Numbered from the stretch's first letter, positions 21,532 through 33,890 are shown. The stretch: DNA of 64,000 nt from Lineus longissimus (GCF_910592395.1 NC_088308.1:12413001-12477000); one strand, 5' to 3'. The notes: generated by a model from the sequence alone, not told the origin. Numbers and translations: made by a program.

Positions 21532-24500
21532 AGTTTTCGGAACAAGCTGGGTTTGGTTATTTGAGCTTATTTAGTAAGGAGCAGTGAGTTTGGCCATATG
21601 GAGGGTGTTCTCGACTTGTAGGGTTGTATTTGTGGGTTTGGGGTGGCAATGGTGGATGGTTTTTCTCCTGTGGTGATCATAGGGCTTTAATGATGTGAAG
21701 ACTGATGTGGTACCGCTGCCTGCTAGGTCGTGCCACCTGCATGAATGCAGCATCCCTGAAAGTTCAATGCCTTCTTCCCCATCCCACCTCTAGAATCCTG
21801 TGAAGATGACGTGAGAATGGTTGTCGTTGGATTTTCAGAAACATGATATTCTAAGGCGATTGAGTGATACATGTTTGTGTTTTTGGTGTCATGTTTTGCC
21901 TGGTACCAGCAGAGGTGAATTGGGACTGTCATTACTGTCCTTGCACCTTTTTATTGTCTAGGAGTGTTGGAGAAGTCCCTGATTTTGGAATGAAATGTTA
22001 TCTGTCCAGTTGTTGTTTGAGAACTAGCTAATTTGTATAAGAAGTGGAGGGGACTTTTCACAATGAGAATGTGATAGATTGGTAAAGGAATTGTATAGAG
22101 CAAGTGTGGGAGCGCTTGTCGTCAAGCCTGTGGCGGAAATAACATCGTAAGTATTCAGTTTTGGGGAGAAGGTGCCCTGTGAAAAATAACGTATGGCTCA
22201 AAACCTAAGAGGTATACTGCACATGTAAAGTGATTTAAGGTTATATGAGTTGATTAGGAGCTGTTTATACTGACATTCAGTTTTGTTGTAGAGTTTGTAA
22301 AAAGGGAAAGTTTTATTTGGACAGTTTGAGGTTTGGAGGTGAGAGGTGAGAGGATGCATTGCTTATGAAGGCAATGCGTCCTCTCACATTGTGCTGCAGA
22401 TGTTAAATGGATGAAGCGGATACAAGTTGATTGGTTCTGTTTGTACTCACATTCAGATAGAAATGTCGTGGAATATCGGACAGTTGTGGTTGACGAGAAG
22501 AAGTATGCATTGATGTGATTTTGTCCCTGCTGCATTTGGGCACTGGAATGTGCTGTATGCACTGACGTCATAATTGCAAGAAGTTTGGTGCATGTCATGT
22601 TGTGGAACTTTCTGGCATGAAACATTGCACTTGTGAATGCATCCTGTCTCATACAGAGCCCGCCTCTGTTGCTAAGGACACAACAGACGACTGAGGCCTT
22701 GTGGACATTTCCATTGCGTATATGTCATGAACTGCAAGAATGAAGTTGTGTTGAACACTGGATGATAGCTTCAGCACTGATATTGCTATGACATTTGCTG
22801 GAGAAGGTGATAAATGCTCGGGTCATGGCAAATGTCATGTAATGCACACGAATCTGACTTCCAATGATGAATGGAGTGTACCAAAAAGTTGAAGTGATGG
22901 GATGAGAGGACACACCAGGCCTACAGATATTTGAACTGAGATGAGAAGGTATCCGCATAACCACCAGGTGGCAATTGCACTTTTATTTTAGGAACTTGGA
23001 AGTTCTATAATGATGAAACAATGAATCCAATTTGTCAGAACTCTTCATAATCATGCCAAGCAGCATGATTTTGGCCTTGGAGGCCTTTTGGAGGGTTCAC
23101 CTGTTAACTTCCAAGTCACAAGTGTGCTACAAGCACCCGTTTAGGGCATTTCTTCCTGAAAATGTGACTGATACTTCTTAGTTTAATATCAAGTGTGAGT
23201 GGATTGGGATAACATTCGGCTTCCAATGACCATTTCGTAGTTAATTTGGAGTGGCTGGATAAGGGGTCAGTAAAAGAGTAAGTCGGTTTATATAGGATAG
23301 TAGATGGTTTTTGGATGTCGGAAATTTTGAAAAGGCATTTTCACAAAGAGGCCAAGTTTTTGTAATATCAAATCATAACCAAAAGCATTCAAAATACATG
23401 AATGATAAACATTGGAAGACACGCACGAATTCAAAAGAACCCTCACAGGATTACTCTTCTTTTACAAACAAAGCCTCGTCTTCCGGTAGAAGTGTAACAC
23501 CATGTACAATGCGTGGTATGGTTGAATTTCACTTCCAACCTGGACACAAGGCCTATTTGAAATTGACCACCATGTTACATGACCAAGGCCTAGCCTATGT
23601 ATCCAGGACACGTGTGACATTTGAGTCCATAGTTTACATGGTTTAGACAGGAGCAGATTGCGGTTTTTGAAAAAGTTGTTCTAAGATGCTCAAATTTTAT
23701 ATTCAATTTCAAAGAATTTTTACATAGTAGGGGGGCCGGGGCCGGGCCCGGGTCGGCATGCGCCCATGGCCATGGACTGTGAATGTTTAGCAAGATACAA
23801 GAATTTGTTTTCTTTATCCACAAAGGGCTGGATTTCATATCACGGACTGCTGACAAGGCATAGCCTACATACATGTACATGTAGCATGGCCATGGGGCAT
23901 GGCTAGTGTGTAAGGCATAGCCTACATGCATGTACATGTAGCATGGCCATGGGGCATGGCTAGTGTGTAGTGAGTTTCTCCCTGTTTGGAGCCACTACGC
24001 TACTAAAATATCACATAACTAGCCGAGACTGTGACAGGGAAACCGGCGCGACAGCATGCATGTTGTAGGCATGATACCGTATGCATGTACGTAGGTGTAC
24101 ATCATGTATGTAGGCGACCAAATCATGAAATGAGCAGAGTGGATGCCGGTCGGGCCTGAGGCCCACACTAGTACTACTTACTTGACTTCAAGCTCGGTGT
24201 CATTAATTACTACAAGCCGCCCAAAGAATACACACGCATTCCTAATGGCTTATGTCACTTGAAACATGGCTCTTTCCACAAACTTACCAGTTACAAAAGT
24301 ACCGGCAGCCGTGGCTGTCATATTTTACCGCACGATGACATAAGCATACACGTGCATACACGAGGTGTACAACGTCATAAAATCGTGTGTGGTGCAACGT
24401 CACAAAATTGTGCAATGTCTGCGTTGTCATCGGATCTTGCTAAAAATTATCAGTTCACAATTTCGGACGCGTCATCAGTTTTGATATTCACCGATAAAAT

Positions 24501-24734
24501 CCTTTTTTTCTTCTAAGTCAAATTTCGTCCCCGCTCCTTTTCACCGTAAACTACCTTGAAAATTATTTTGCTAACTATTCCATGCGGTTAAACCGATTGG
24601 AGCGGGTTCTATCATAGATAACTGGAGGTCGAAATCCACAACCAGGAATATGACTTATGAAACCATTTGAAGCGGTCCGCAAAAGCCTTCGTCGTGAGGT
24701 GGTGCCGCCTGTCGGCGATTCCGGGACCATTGCG
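21532..24734 (+). mobile_element. 3.2-kb non-coding element (long copy)
   Basis: Both ends and large internal parts recur inverted at 40,271-41,541. The shared parts are the first ~1.1 kb (to about 22,660) and the last ~0.6 kb (from about 24,120). The flanks are TCCAG at 21,527-21,531 and TCTAG at 24,735-24,739, a possible 5-bp duplication with one mismatch. A 17-bp-stem hairpin sits at about 22,344-22,386. Open frames inside (for example 22,254-22,652) also appear in the other copy but have no recognisable domain and stops fall at different places, so I do not call them genes. The element class is unknown. Confidence 0.75.
23855..23968. repeat. Tandem duplication, two 57-bp units
   Basis: Units starting 'aaggcatagcctacat' lie at 23,855 and 23,912, nearly identical and themselves rich in palindromes (CATGTACATG, GCCATGGGGCATGGC). 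They lie in the part of the 3.2-kb element that is missing from the short copy. Confidence 0.85.
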
Positions 24735-24739
24735 TCTAG

Positions 24740-25620
24740 TCTGTCTACATCTCCCTATCTACAATAAACCTACATTCTGGTACTCACATATACTACTTGC
24801 TACATTTTCTTGTCATTCATCTCATTCCTTGCTGTTAAATTCCGCAAGCGTAGCTATTCAGGCCTCTAGTTATGTGATTTTATGCATTGCAATCGTAATG
24901 CTTGTTGTAAGCAGTAAATATAACGAAGTGGCTATGTACACAGCGTACGCAGGAACAAGTTGGTTGCATGCACAGCAGAGGCGAATTAACTTAACCGCGT
25001 CATCAATTACATCAGCTGGAGAAAAAATGGCGGTGGACGAAACCCCCCCCCCCCCCCCCCCCCGCTTCCCTTCAAGTTGGAGCCAAATTCTCATCCTTTC
25101 CGGCCTTCCAAACAGCTGTCTTTCGGTATCAGGAGTTGTCTTTGTAATACGCTGTCTCTGTAATGCGGCACTCTAGAACCATCGACAAACGAGAAAGGGT
25201 CTTAAAAATGATGGAAAAAATCCATAGGACTTGAAGTACGCATATGTCAAGTACCACTGCAAGCATAGTGGAAAACCCCCGAAGTAAATCTAAGGCATAT
25301 GGAGCTGCAGTTTTTGGATGGCATGTGTGCCAAATGACCAAAACAGTTTTCTTCAGGCAGTGAAGCCTGCTGTTTACTCTAGACAATGCGTGTGCCTGTA
25401 CATTGTATACACATCATGTTGTGTATTCAAGAGAAAATGTTGCTAGGATTCACAGCAGGTAGCATAAAATCGGAGGCGGGACTTTATAATGAGGCTAGTG
25501 AATATTAATATAAAACGCTGTGAACAAAAAACTACTTTTTTTTTCATACACGGCATGCTGTGTATGCAACATGAATTTTTCTGTTGCATACACAACATGC
25601 TGTGTACATATCCTCATATC
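24740..25620. other. No gene recognised; poly-C run and palindromes
   Basis: There is a run of C at about 25,045-25,062. Between 25,550 and 25,612 there are repeated 'gcatacac..catgctgtgta' palindromes. The open frame through 24,667-25,176 crosses the poly-C run and is not convincing. Confidence 0.4.
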
Positions 25621-26370
25621 CTAATTTTTAAGGTCACAGAGGTCAAATAGCGTTAAATGGCGGAAGGTGGCACGTTTGGTAACTACCATCATGAGGAAAT
25701 CAGGGGGTAATGTTCGCTTCTCTGGCCCTGCACACAAACCCTTGAGACATTCGCCTTCATTTTGTGAAGTAGCCAGCGCTGAAGTAAGTGCGCCCAATCA
25801 GAGCGTCGCTTACATTTGAGTCAAGGAATTTCAAAAACGATATCCAATCTCGCATTCATTATCCGGCGCAGTGGATAGTAGTGATAGTATAGTAGTCCTA
25901 CACTATGCTTGAATGTTATCGCTGCTTTGGGGAATGACTCGCATTTCATCATGCCGACAACTAGTGAGCAGTGTCTCCTTTGAGGTGTGCACTGCAACCT
26001 CGATTCTAAGAGTTCTGAGTGCGCTTTTGATTCATGCAAATCATAGAAGTACAGTACTAGAACCGAGGTTGATATTTTAATCTATGTGCTGACTTAAAGG
26101 TGATGTATGTCTGTACTTCACCTAATGAGGGCGAATGTCTCAGGGGTTTGTATGCAAGGCCGGAGAAGTGAACATTAACCCCTGGTTTCCTCGGGATGGT
26201 AACTACTGGAGCTATTTGACTTGAATTTGGTATGTTATGAAACCTTGTAGAATAAATTTCGGTCCGGTTTGATTGCTCGTTTGGCCACCAGGTGGCTAAA
26301 ATCGAAAAGCATTAAAATGTGAGTGAGGGAGGTGAGCACAATGGCCCCTGCCATTTAATTTTTAGCTATA
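25620..26370. mobile_element. AGCTCACC-family repeat with a nested foldback insert
   Basis: It contains 'aaggtcacagaggtcaaat' and ends in 'gaggtgagcacaatggcccc', as in the other family members. Inside it, about 25,702-26,183 has inverted ends ('gggggtaatgttcgcttctc' against 'gagaagtgaacattaacccc'). The inverted parts extend about 70 bp. This looks like a separate foldback MITE nested within the first. Confidence 0.65.
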
Positions 26371-26579
26371 CCAGATGCAATTTTCTATGATTGTACTTTT
26401 GTACAGTTATTCAATGAAGTGCGAAATAAAAGTGTTGGAGGGCTTCAATTTTTGAAACTCCCCCACCAGAGGAATTTTCTTACTGCTGCTCTGATGGTAA
26501 AATGTGTAATGCTAATTATTGGTGCCTTTTGTTTACAGAAGAGTTTCTGAAATAGGGTATTCTAATTGAACAATTTTTG

Positions 26580-27012
26580 TTTCAGCCTCAGAAGCATTTG
26601 CTGGATTCCCTGGATTTCAAGCGTTCTAAATCTGATGAGGATCATTCTCCTTGCCATAATGTGCTGTTGGTGCTAGATTTGGCAGTGCTTTACCAGATAC
26701 AGTCTACAGTTACGGTACATTCGTTGTATCATCTTGCTGATGTAATGTCAGTTATGGCATCCACATTAATTGTACCAAGATCCAAGACTGTTTTGTATGG
26801 TGATAGGTCCTTTAAAGTGTCTTAGCCAACGCTTTGGAATTCGCTCCAATCTGAGCTTTGAACAATCGGTGAGCTTGGGGCCTTTCGGCGAGCACTTAAG
26901 ACGTATCTTTTCAAACAGGCATACAACCTGTAGGTTGTGATCTTGTAGGTTGTGATCGTTGGGGGTCCCAGCGTATAAATGATTTGGCCCCGGAAACCCA
27001 TGATGAATGAAT
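26580..27012 (+). pseudogene. LINE retrotransposon 3' end (RT C-terminus)
   Basis: The frame at 26,577-26,822 includes LIVPRSKTVLYGDRSF. After an in-frame stop it continues with PTLWNSLQ and RALKTYLFKQAYN motifs. This is the characteristic C-terminal tail of non-LTR retrotransposon ORF2 in many animals. The sequence ends near a short tandem 'gatgaatgaatga' tail at about 27,000, usual for such elements. Only the last ~430 bp are present, as expected for a 5'-truncated copy. Several stops show it is dead. Confidence 0.75.
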
Positions 27013-27164
27013 GAAAATCTCCCAAACTAGTGCACCAATTCCAATGCGGTTTTCAGGATATTATCAGAAATCTTGTTTTCTATTTATACATTATGGCAGG
27101 AATGTTAATGCATGAGTTTTTCATTATGTTATCAGTCAATTAAAAAATCCTTATGAAAAAACTT

Positions 27165-28140
27165 TTTTGGCTCACCAGGTGAGTCCATATTCAGTAGTGC
27201 AGTGTCCATCGTCCGTCGTCGTCGTCGTCGTCGTCCATCCTATCCTATTTCAAAAACAGTGGCAGGTTTCTTAACCGCTAGGGCTATGGACTCAAAACTT
27301 TGTATGCATGACCCCCCAGGTCAGGTGACCTCTGACAATGAATTTCGGTCCGATCTGATTCTGACTTGGCCACCAGGGGGCCAGAAGTGGACATCTAAAA
27401 AGTGTGATATCTCTCTTATGAGTGACTCGTTTTTGATAACGTTTTTGATAACGTTTTTGATTTTTATGGTAGGTTCTCCTAGTAAGGATCACCACATATC
27501 ATACGGGTTTTTGATTTTGACCTAATTTTCAAGGTCACAGAGGTCAAATGGCGTAATTGTCCGTTTGAGTGTACCTATGGCACGATTCTTAACCAATAAA
27601 GCTATGAACTGGAAATTTGGTACTCACGACTCCCTACATCATGTTACCTCGGACACCGAATTTCGATCCGATCTGAATCCTGACTTGGCCACCAGGAGGC
27701 CAAAACTAAAAAAGGTAAAAAGAGCAATAACTCGCTTATTAGTGACTTTTTTTTTCGATGATATTTTTATGGTAGGAATTCTGCAAGTAACGATGTCATA
27801 CCGACTTTGGTTTGACCTATATACAATACATGTAGCATGTTTCTTGAGCAGGATGAACTCCTAACCACCAAATACATGTATCTATGCGGTGAGCAAAATG
27901 GCCCTTGGCCGTTTCAATATTTCAAACTTGTTTTGAAATATTTTTCGCCAGAACGATAGCATCCTTTATTGTATGTCACATGTGTTTGTGATTTTAACTA
28001 CTTTTCAAGGTCACTGAGGTTAAATGGCATAAAATTTCGATTTGGCTTTTAACATGTGTTATAGCATGGCATGTTTCTTAACCATCATGTATTCTTAACC
28101 ATCAAATATCTATAAGATGAGCACAATGTCCCTTGGCCTT
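27165..28140. mobile_element. AGCTCACC-family repeat, two adjoining ends
   Basis: It begins 'ggctcaccaggtgagtcc' and contains the 'ccgtcgtccgtcgtcgtcg' tract and three 'aggtcac(a/t)gaggt' motifs. One family-type end occurs at about 27,885-27,915 ('ggtgagcaaaatggcccttg') and another at about 28,107-28,140. This suggests one copy with a partially repeated right end, or two overlapping copies. Confidence 0.65.
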
Positions 28141-28199
28141 TTCATTACTTGAGAACATTAGTTTTTTTAGGCTTCTGACTGTTTTTACCCCGAGGCCGA

Positions 28200-28800
28200 A
28201 TATCAGCCTTCGGGGTGTTGTCGTCAGTGACAGGGTCCGTCCGTCTGTCCGTCCATCATTGAGTTTGGCCGGGCCATTTCTCGGTGCCTAGCAAGAGTAG
28301 GCTTTTCTTATTAACAGGATGTGTGTATCCATCAATGAACCTGTGCGCTGTGCCATTATTTTTTCATTTCAACCCTTTGTGGCTGATATAGGAGGCGCTA
28401 TTCAACCCTTCGAGGCTGATATAGAGGGCGCTCTATACAAAACATTTGTCTAGGCCAGTAGTTTTTTTATATTAACAGGGTGCGTGTATCCAACAACGAA
28501 CCTGTGCACTGCACCATTATTTTTTTCATTTTTGCCCTTCGTGGCTGATATAGGGGGCGCTACTCGAAATGTTTGTCCGGGCAATTTCTCAGTGTGTATC
28601 AATAGTAGGCCTTCAGTGTGTGTGTGCGTGTGCGTGTGTGTGTGTGTGTATCTATCCAGCAATTAACATGTGCGCTGTGCCATTCTTTTTTTCCTTATAA
28701 CCCTTTGTAGCTGATTAGGGAGCGCTACTCGAAATGTTTGTCCGGGCAATTTCTCAACCCTTTATTGCTGATATAGAGGGCAGAACTCAAAATCTTATCA
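28200..28800. repeat. Degenerate ~165-bp tandem repeat with a (TG)n tract
   Basis: Three units share 'aacctgtgcgctgtgccatt', 'ccctttgtggctgatata' and 'gggcgctactcgaaatgtttg'. A TG/CG-type dinucleotide run lies at about 28,614-28,650 within the third unit. Confidence 0.75.
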
Positions 28801-29111
28801 ACTTTCAAAACACATAATGTATTCCCCTTTCTTGGTCATTTTGTAATTCTAATGAAACAAATGACCCAATGCCATTTGTGAAGATGAATAATTCAACAAA
28901 GAAAAACTAAGAGTGTTGATCTGCTTCAAATGTTTTGTATACGAAATGGATACATAATGCTTATGAAATGCCTTTACACCACCTGTGTATCATACTTTAC
29001 AACTTCCAAATACTGGTTAGTACTCTAAATTGAACACATTATATGTGTCAAACTTCAATGTCTGCTCAATCAGCTCCAGACAAGAAACATATATTTTTAA
29101 TTTGACCTTAG

Positions 29112-29590
29112 CACCATTGCAGAAGATGGTGACTGCCACTCAGCACTCAGGGTTCAATGTGATAGAGCAAGCTGTCCTCCAGCTCAGCCAACTTCGGGTT
29201 TTACTGAGGGCTTCAACATCATAATCTCTACAACCTTAATATGTAAAAACAGTTCCCCTATGAATGATACATTCTTCAACTTGCACCCAAGCTGAGGGGA
29301 CTTAAGTGCGACTGAGCACGTTATCTTTTTTCAGTGCGAGGGAAAGCTTGACTGTACACTGTACTGGATGCATCAGAAAATGTGCACAAGATTTACTGCT
29401 AATTGTGATGTGTAAGGATGAACACTTTTGAATGCATTATTTTGAAACAAATGTCATTGTGAGTACATTTGTACATGTACATGTAGTGTAACTTCATAGA
29501 ATATCAGCTGTGTGCATTGTACAATTATTTTGATATCACTCCAAATTATCATGTATATTGTATTGGCTGAAAATAAACTTGCACATTTAA
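29112..29590 (+). other. Possible 3'-terminal exon with poly(A) signal
   Basis: A T-rich tract ends in AG at 29,110-29,111. One frame stays open from there to a stop at 29,293-29,295 and another to 29,223. AATAAA lies at 29,572-29,577. I do not recognise either protein. The arrangement would suit a terminal exon, but the evidence is weak without upstream exons. Confidence 0.25.
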
Positions 29591-29599
29591 TAACTAATC

Positions 29600-31380
29600 A
29601 AGTTTTCAATTCATTCTCCACATGTGTGATCCATCAGGCCAAAAAGGTTAGTTAGTGGCATTTGGGGCCATGTGGAGTTATGTACAGTCATACCCAGAAG
29701 TAAATGTCCACAGGTGTTTTTAAATATCGCAGAGATAAGATAATTGAATGTGGTTTTCAGCAGAGAATGCTATATTTAGTTGGTAATGTACCTGTTGTAT
29801 TTTGGACCAGCTGTAATCCTGTCTCTTTATTATGTAACAGGCCATGTTGATTTCGTTCTTTTATACAATGTATGGGTGAACTATGTATGATGCAACAAAG
29901 GTTTTTTTCGCTTTAAAACAGAAAATTCCTGCTAAATTCTTCATTTTGAAGACTAGTTTTAGCTCGCTGTAGGTGATTGGTTTTTTTCAGACAGCTGGAG
30001 ACCTTTGAGAACTCCCCTGGTGGTCAGCAATGCAGTCAGTCAGGGTCTTTATGAATGGGGCCATTCAAAGCATTTGATAGTTCAATTACTATTATAAGCA
30101 GAGGGTTGATTTCCACATAAAAATAGGAAGTGTTTACTTAGAAACCCATTGAATATGGTCGATCCTGTTCATGATAGGAAATCTAATATGATGGGTTTTT
30201 TATTGTAATAACATGGCCCTTGGCCAACTCGGGTCATACATGAAGGATTTGGGGTCTTTCTCAAAGATAATGGATGAGATTAAAATCATATCATAAAAAT
30301 TGTTAGCGAAGGACATCACTTATGACTATCGAACACATTCTATGGAATTGCAAGTGCCAAAAAATGATTGTCATAATGCACAGTTCATGGTCTTATGTGA
30401 ATTTTTGAAAAGGCACATGAAATAAAAAGAAGTGATTTTTGGACCCTTTTTTGAAATGTCTGTTACATAATGAAGGGATGGAATTAGGTGCATCCAAATA
30501 AAATAGATATGACAGATGATGACACGGGCTGTTCAGGTTATTGTGTCGACCATGTCAAATGCATCCAAAGAGGAGGGGGTCACGTGGAGGGTGACGGGGC
30601 TTAAATTGTAAAAATGTTGAATTCATGTGGAATAAAATTTATCTGAAAGAAAGTGATGTGTTGTTGATCATTGAACATGCTTTCATTTTCAACCACGTAA
30701 TCTGGGTTAATGTCAAGCTTGAATTTCCCTACTTGAAACAAGGTAGTCTTAAAACTTAAGAAAACAAATACCTCAAAGAAGCTTTCTTTTACCGTCTTAA
30801 CTCTCTCATCAGCTGTCATTACTCCAGAAAAACGTTTTCGTATCGAGTGTGTAATAAACACAGTGCATGCGTTTAAACCATAACATGAATTGCTTTTAAA
30901 ACACCTCCATGTTCAGAAGTACCCTTAGCGGTTGATGAAAAACATATTTTAAAGCCAAATCGATAGACGGAAATTGGTTAAAATCTCAAGTGCATTTGGA
31001 GCCCGTTTCGATACCAACTTGATATCGAAGACGGCTCGTTTCAGACTGTCTAAAAATAGGTTTAGAGATTACATCTTAGCGAAAACATGTCATTGCATGT
31101 TACATGTGTAAACCGCTAACCATGCTAACAACGGCGCCATTTTGTGAAAAATTGCGCATTTTTTAACATCGTCAAAATTGCCGTGAAGAAAAAAGAGCAT
31201 CAAGATTTATTTTCTTATCTGTCTGAAATTACTGTAATCGGGTTCCATACTCCCGCCTATACTGGGGGGGGGGGGGTTACGACCTTTGGAAAACTAACTC
31301 TGGGATCGAGGGAAGAACATCCGCACGAGATAATTCACACTCTTCGTTTGTTTAAATCCTGAATCCATAACAAACATACT
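29600..31380. other. No gene recognised
   Basis: A/T-rich sequence with short frames only. There is a G run near 31,264-31,275. I found no clear repeats or splice signals. Confidence 0.4.
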
Positions 31381-31389
31381 TACGCTCCT

Positions 31390-32330
31390 GGCGGAAATCT
31401 CAACTCTCGGAAACTTATCGATACTATTAGTACTCCCGCTGCTAAAGGGAGAGGCAGTTTATATCCAGGAACCAACCAACCATACCAGGAGACGGGGAAT
31501 GAACTGCAATGCGCCACTGCATCACGAATACGCCACCAATCAAGAGGCCAGCAGCGTACCGCAATGGGCAATGCGCCACCAATCATAAAGGCCAGTTCGC
31601 TCGCCGATCCACATGCGGAACGAAAAATTTGGTCACCGCTCTCTTGCTGGAGACCCTTGCGTAATAAGTGGAAAACTCGCATTGCGCTTTGCAATTGGAC
31701 AACGTGTGCGCAATACGTAAACGTTTGTAATCCGTTGGACATAACCCGAATTTAACCTTTTCCGCATTACGCCTCCATTCAGGTTGTTGAAGTCGACATT
31801 TATCGCTATGTCTTCGAGGAAAAACCTTTTCTACTAGACGGAAGATGAACGTTTGATAGAACAGGTTCGGAAATATCCAAACCTCTACAATAGCTCTCTG
31901 TCTGAGTACGCGGATCACAGCACGTGCGAGGGGAGCTGGGTATCCATTGGTCACCATTTTGATGACAGACACTGGAAAGACATGAAAGAGAGGTGGAAAT
32001 ACCTGAGAGATCAGTACACGAAGGTGAAAAAGTCTGTTGAAGGTTGTCGAAGCGGTGGCCTTGGAGGCAAAAAGATGAAATGGAAACTTTTACATGTACA
32101 GTATGACTTGAAGCGTAATAAAAACGCGTCAACAACACGCGGATCCGTCACTGCCTGGACGAAAGCGCGCGCATTGCGTTTTTAGTCGGACGATTGGTCC
32201 GCTCAAGTTGGCGGAGTGCGCGGACTACTCGCCTACCAAAGCGAAACTGTGGGTCGGCGAGCGAGTATTGGCCTGAAGGCCAGTAGCGTACCGCAATGCG
32301 CCGGGCAATGCCGCAGTCGGATCAAACCCT
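31390..32330. mobile_element. Remnant of a MADF-bearing (Harbinger-like) element
   Basis: The sequence 'cgtaccgcaatg..caatgc' occurs near 31,555-31,590 and again, related, near 32,287-32,310, on both sides of a MADF-domain pseudogene. PIF/Harbinger transposons typically carry a transposase and a MADF/Myb-type DNA-binding protein. The transposase is not present here. The element assignment is inferred from the MADF gene. Confidence 0.5.
31808..32185 (+). pseudogene. MADF-domain protein, N-terminal half, with early stop
   Basis: From ATG at 31,808 the frame reads nine residues and meets TAG at 31,835-31,837. It then continues for about 116 codons. The open part has the MADF pattern: LIEQVRKYPNLYN, later WKDMKERWKYLRDQYTKVKK, then KKMKWKLLHVQYDL. 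MADF binds DNA and occurs in host regulators and in Harbinger accessory proteins. The stop lies just before the conserved TEDERLIEQV region, so a single nonsense change is the simplest explanation. The frame ends at 32,185 without the acidic/BESS C-terminus common in host MADF proteins. Confidence 0.7.
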
Positions 32331-33211
32331 CTCACCGGTGCCTATTTCGGTCCTGCATAGAGCCTGCCTGTCCCTTAACAGGAATAATGCAAATTCAAAT
32401 ACATTCAAATACATTCAAATACAATACGATTACATTACAAAAGAATAATGACCCTTTTGAGAAATTTGATGTAATTTGTGCTTTTATCTATTCTTTATCG
32501 GTCACCTCCTCACATATTGCTGCCAGGGGTAATGACTTGGGTAAAGAACGACTCTCTTACTGCACGTGACAATAATATTGATGGCGAAAGATGCCGGCTT
32601 TGCGATTTTCTCGTCAATTATGTATGTCCAAATATGACTTGATTTCTTGAATTTGGTGCATATAAACACTGTACAGATAGATAAAGAATACATTAATGTG
32701 GTAGATTCTGTAGATACATGTTCACTTTTTATTAAATGTGCACATAGTAGTAGCGTTTTTTCGGGGTTCTTTGATATGCAAATGTACATTTCCACGTGGT
32801 TTCATCTACGCGGTTTTGCTGATATCCGTGCATCGACGTACAGATGGCGTAAATCCGATTGTCTCAGCCAATATACGTCGATGGTTCATTCGACCAGGAA
32901 CAAGGTGATTTCTGCATGTCTTTTTCAAGACCATGGTACTCAGTCATGAATAACAAGTTGGACGTTGCAATGGCATCAACACAAAGCTCATAGCTTCTAC
33001 TTTAATGTGCTGGAATGAGAGAAGTTGTAGAAAGTATTGTTTAAAGATATTAACCCATTTTGCTAGGATTACCTTTTTATGAGACACCCTGTATAACATA
33101 ATCCTTCTGTGTGAGGGGGGTTCAATCACCAATGTACGCGCGTATTTCCGATCATCAACAGTTGTTGAACGTTGCAAAATATGATTCGCTCCTTACGCCT
33201 GAAGCGTTCTT
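32331..33211. other. No gene recognised; short element fragment near 33,070-33,100
   Basis: A 10-bp repeat ('attcaaatac') occurs three times at about 32,391-32,420. Near 33,070-33,100 is 'gagacaccctgtataac', the reverse of a short motif seen at the ends of several animal DNA transposons. It is too short to classify. Confidence 0.35.
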
Positions 33212-33876
33212 CTAATATCTCGCAAACAGTAGCGTAATTGTCACTTGTAATGGCAAACCCGGATATTGCCGATTTGGCCTCCCTAAGTACCTACACTTAG
33301 AAATTACGGGTAAGTTCGACAAATGTACAAGCGCCTGAAACTTGTTCCAGAACGATTGCCATTTCGTCACATCGCCATCGAACTTTGATAGTTCAATGAG
33401 TGGACGACGAACGTCTTGTTTTGCCACAGCTTTTGGAGGAAGGACAGTAGACGTCACAGTACCTGTTTTTGATCCGCCGGCTGCTCCATCACCATCATCA
33501 GCCTCTACGAGCTGCCGCCGAAGTTTGGACGCCCCTATTCGTGTGTTGTGTACTTTATGTAGAATCGTGGCCGCCACTTCGATATCTGCCCGTAAAGCCG
33601 TGATGAAACACTCGACCCGTTTCTGCGCTTCTTCGAACTTCACCAAACGATTATCTAGTGTTATCAGTAACGTGTCACATGTCTCTACGTCTCCCTTGAT
33701 ACCGGTGACTCTAACGAAAGTGTGCAGGGCGTCCGCCGCCCGAGACAGCCACCCTTTTGTTGAACTTCGCAGCTTTTTAGCTGTCGCCCCGTCCATGTCC
33801 CCAAAAACTAAAGAAACAGAAACTTCAAATTGCAACCTTGCAAACGTTCCGTGAACACCTGGTTTCGGCACCAAAA
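33212..33876 (-). pseudogene. gag: BEL/Pao gag, N-terminal fragment (second BEL copy)
   Basis: The frame reads from about 33,874 down to 33,212. The helical N-terminal part (LRADIEVAATILHKVHN) is followed by PLIELSKFDGDVTKWQSFWNKFQALVH, the hallmark capsid segment of BEL/Pao Gag. It breaks at 33,212 and no further gag or pol follows on the minus strand, so only the start of the element remains. It is separate from, and opposite to, the BEL element at 35.2-43.1 kb. Confidence 0.75.
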
Positions 33877-33890
33877 TGTGACGACCGAAA
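33862..33890 (-). promoter_or_regulatory. BEL primer-binding site and LTR edge
   Basis: In element orientation an LTR end '...cggtcgtcaca' (to 33,877) is followed by 'ttttggtgccgaaacc', a TGG-containing PBS typical of LTR elements. The gag frame starts in the same place. The other end of the LTR (to the right, toward 34.1 kb) could not be fixed. Confidence 0.6.

Noticed and set aside
22254-22652. Frame shared between the two copies of the unclassified element (also 40,950-41,396)
   Set aside because: Both copies are open here, but in each the frame is bounded by different stops, has no domain, and overlaps a conserved hairpin. The likeness follows from the repeat itself.
24259-24516. 85-codon frame also found at 40,489-40,767
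   Set aside because: Same reason: similarity is due to the repeated element and the sequence looks non-coding.
24667-25176. 169-codon open frame
   Set aside because: It spans the end of a repeat, a poly-C run coding for a run of Pro, and unrelated DNA. A chance open frame.
28614-28651. TG-rich tract as a regulatory element
   Set aside because: It is an ordinary dinucleotide repeat inside a tandem array.
31583-32138. Minus-strand frames of 110-129 codons over the MADF gene
   Set aside because: They are shadows of the plus-strand MADF coding region, which has the recognisable domain.
33342-33854. 170-codon plus frame
   Set aside because: It is the antisense of the BEL gag fragment on the minus strand.
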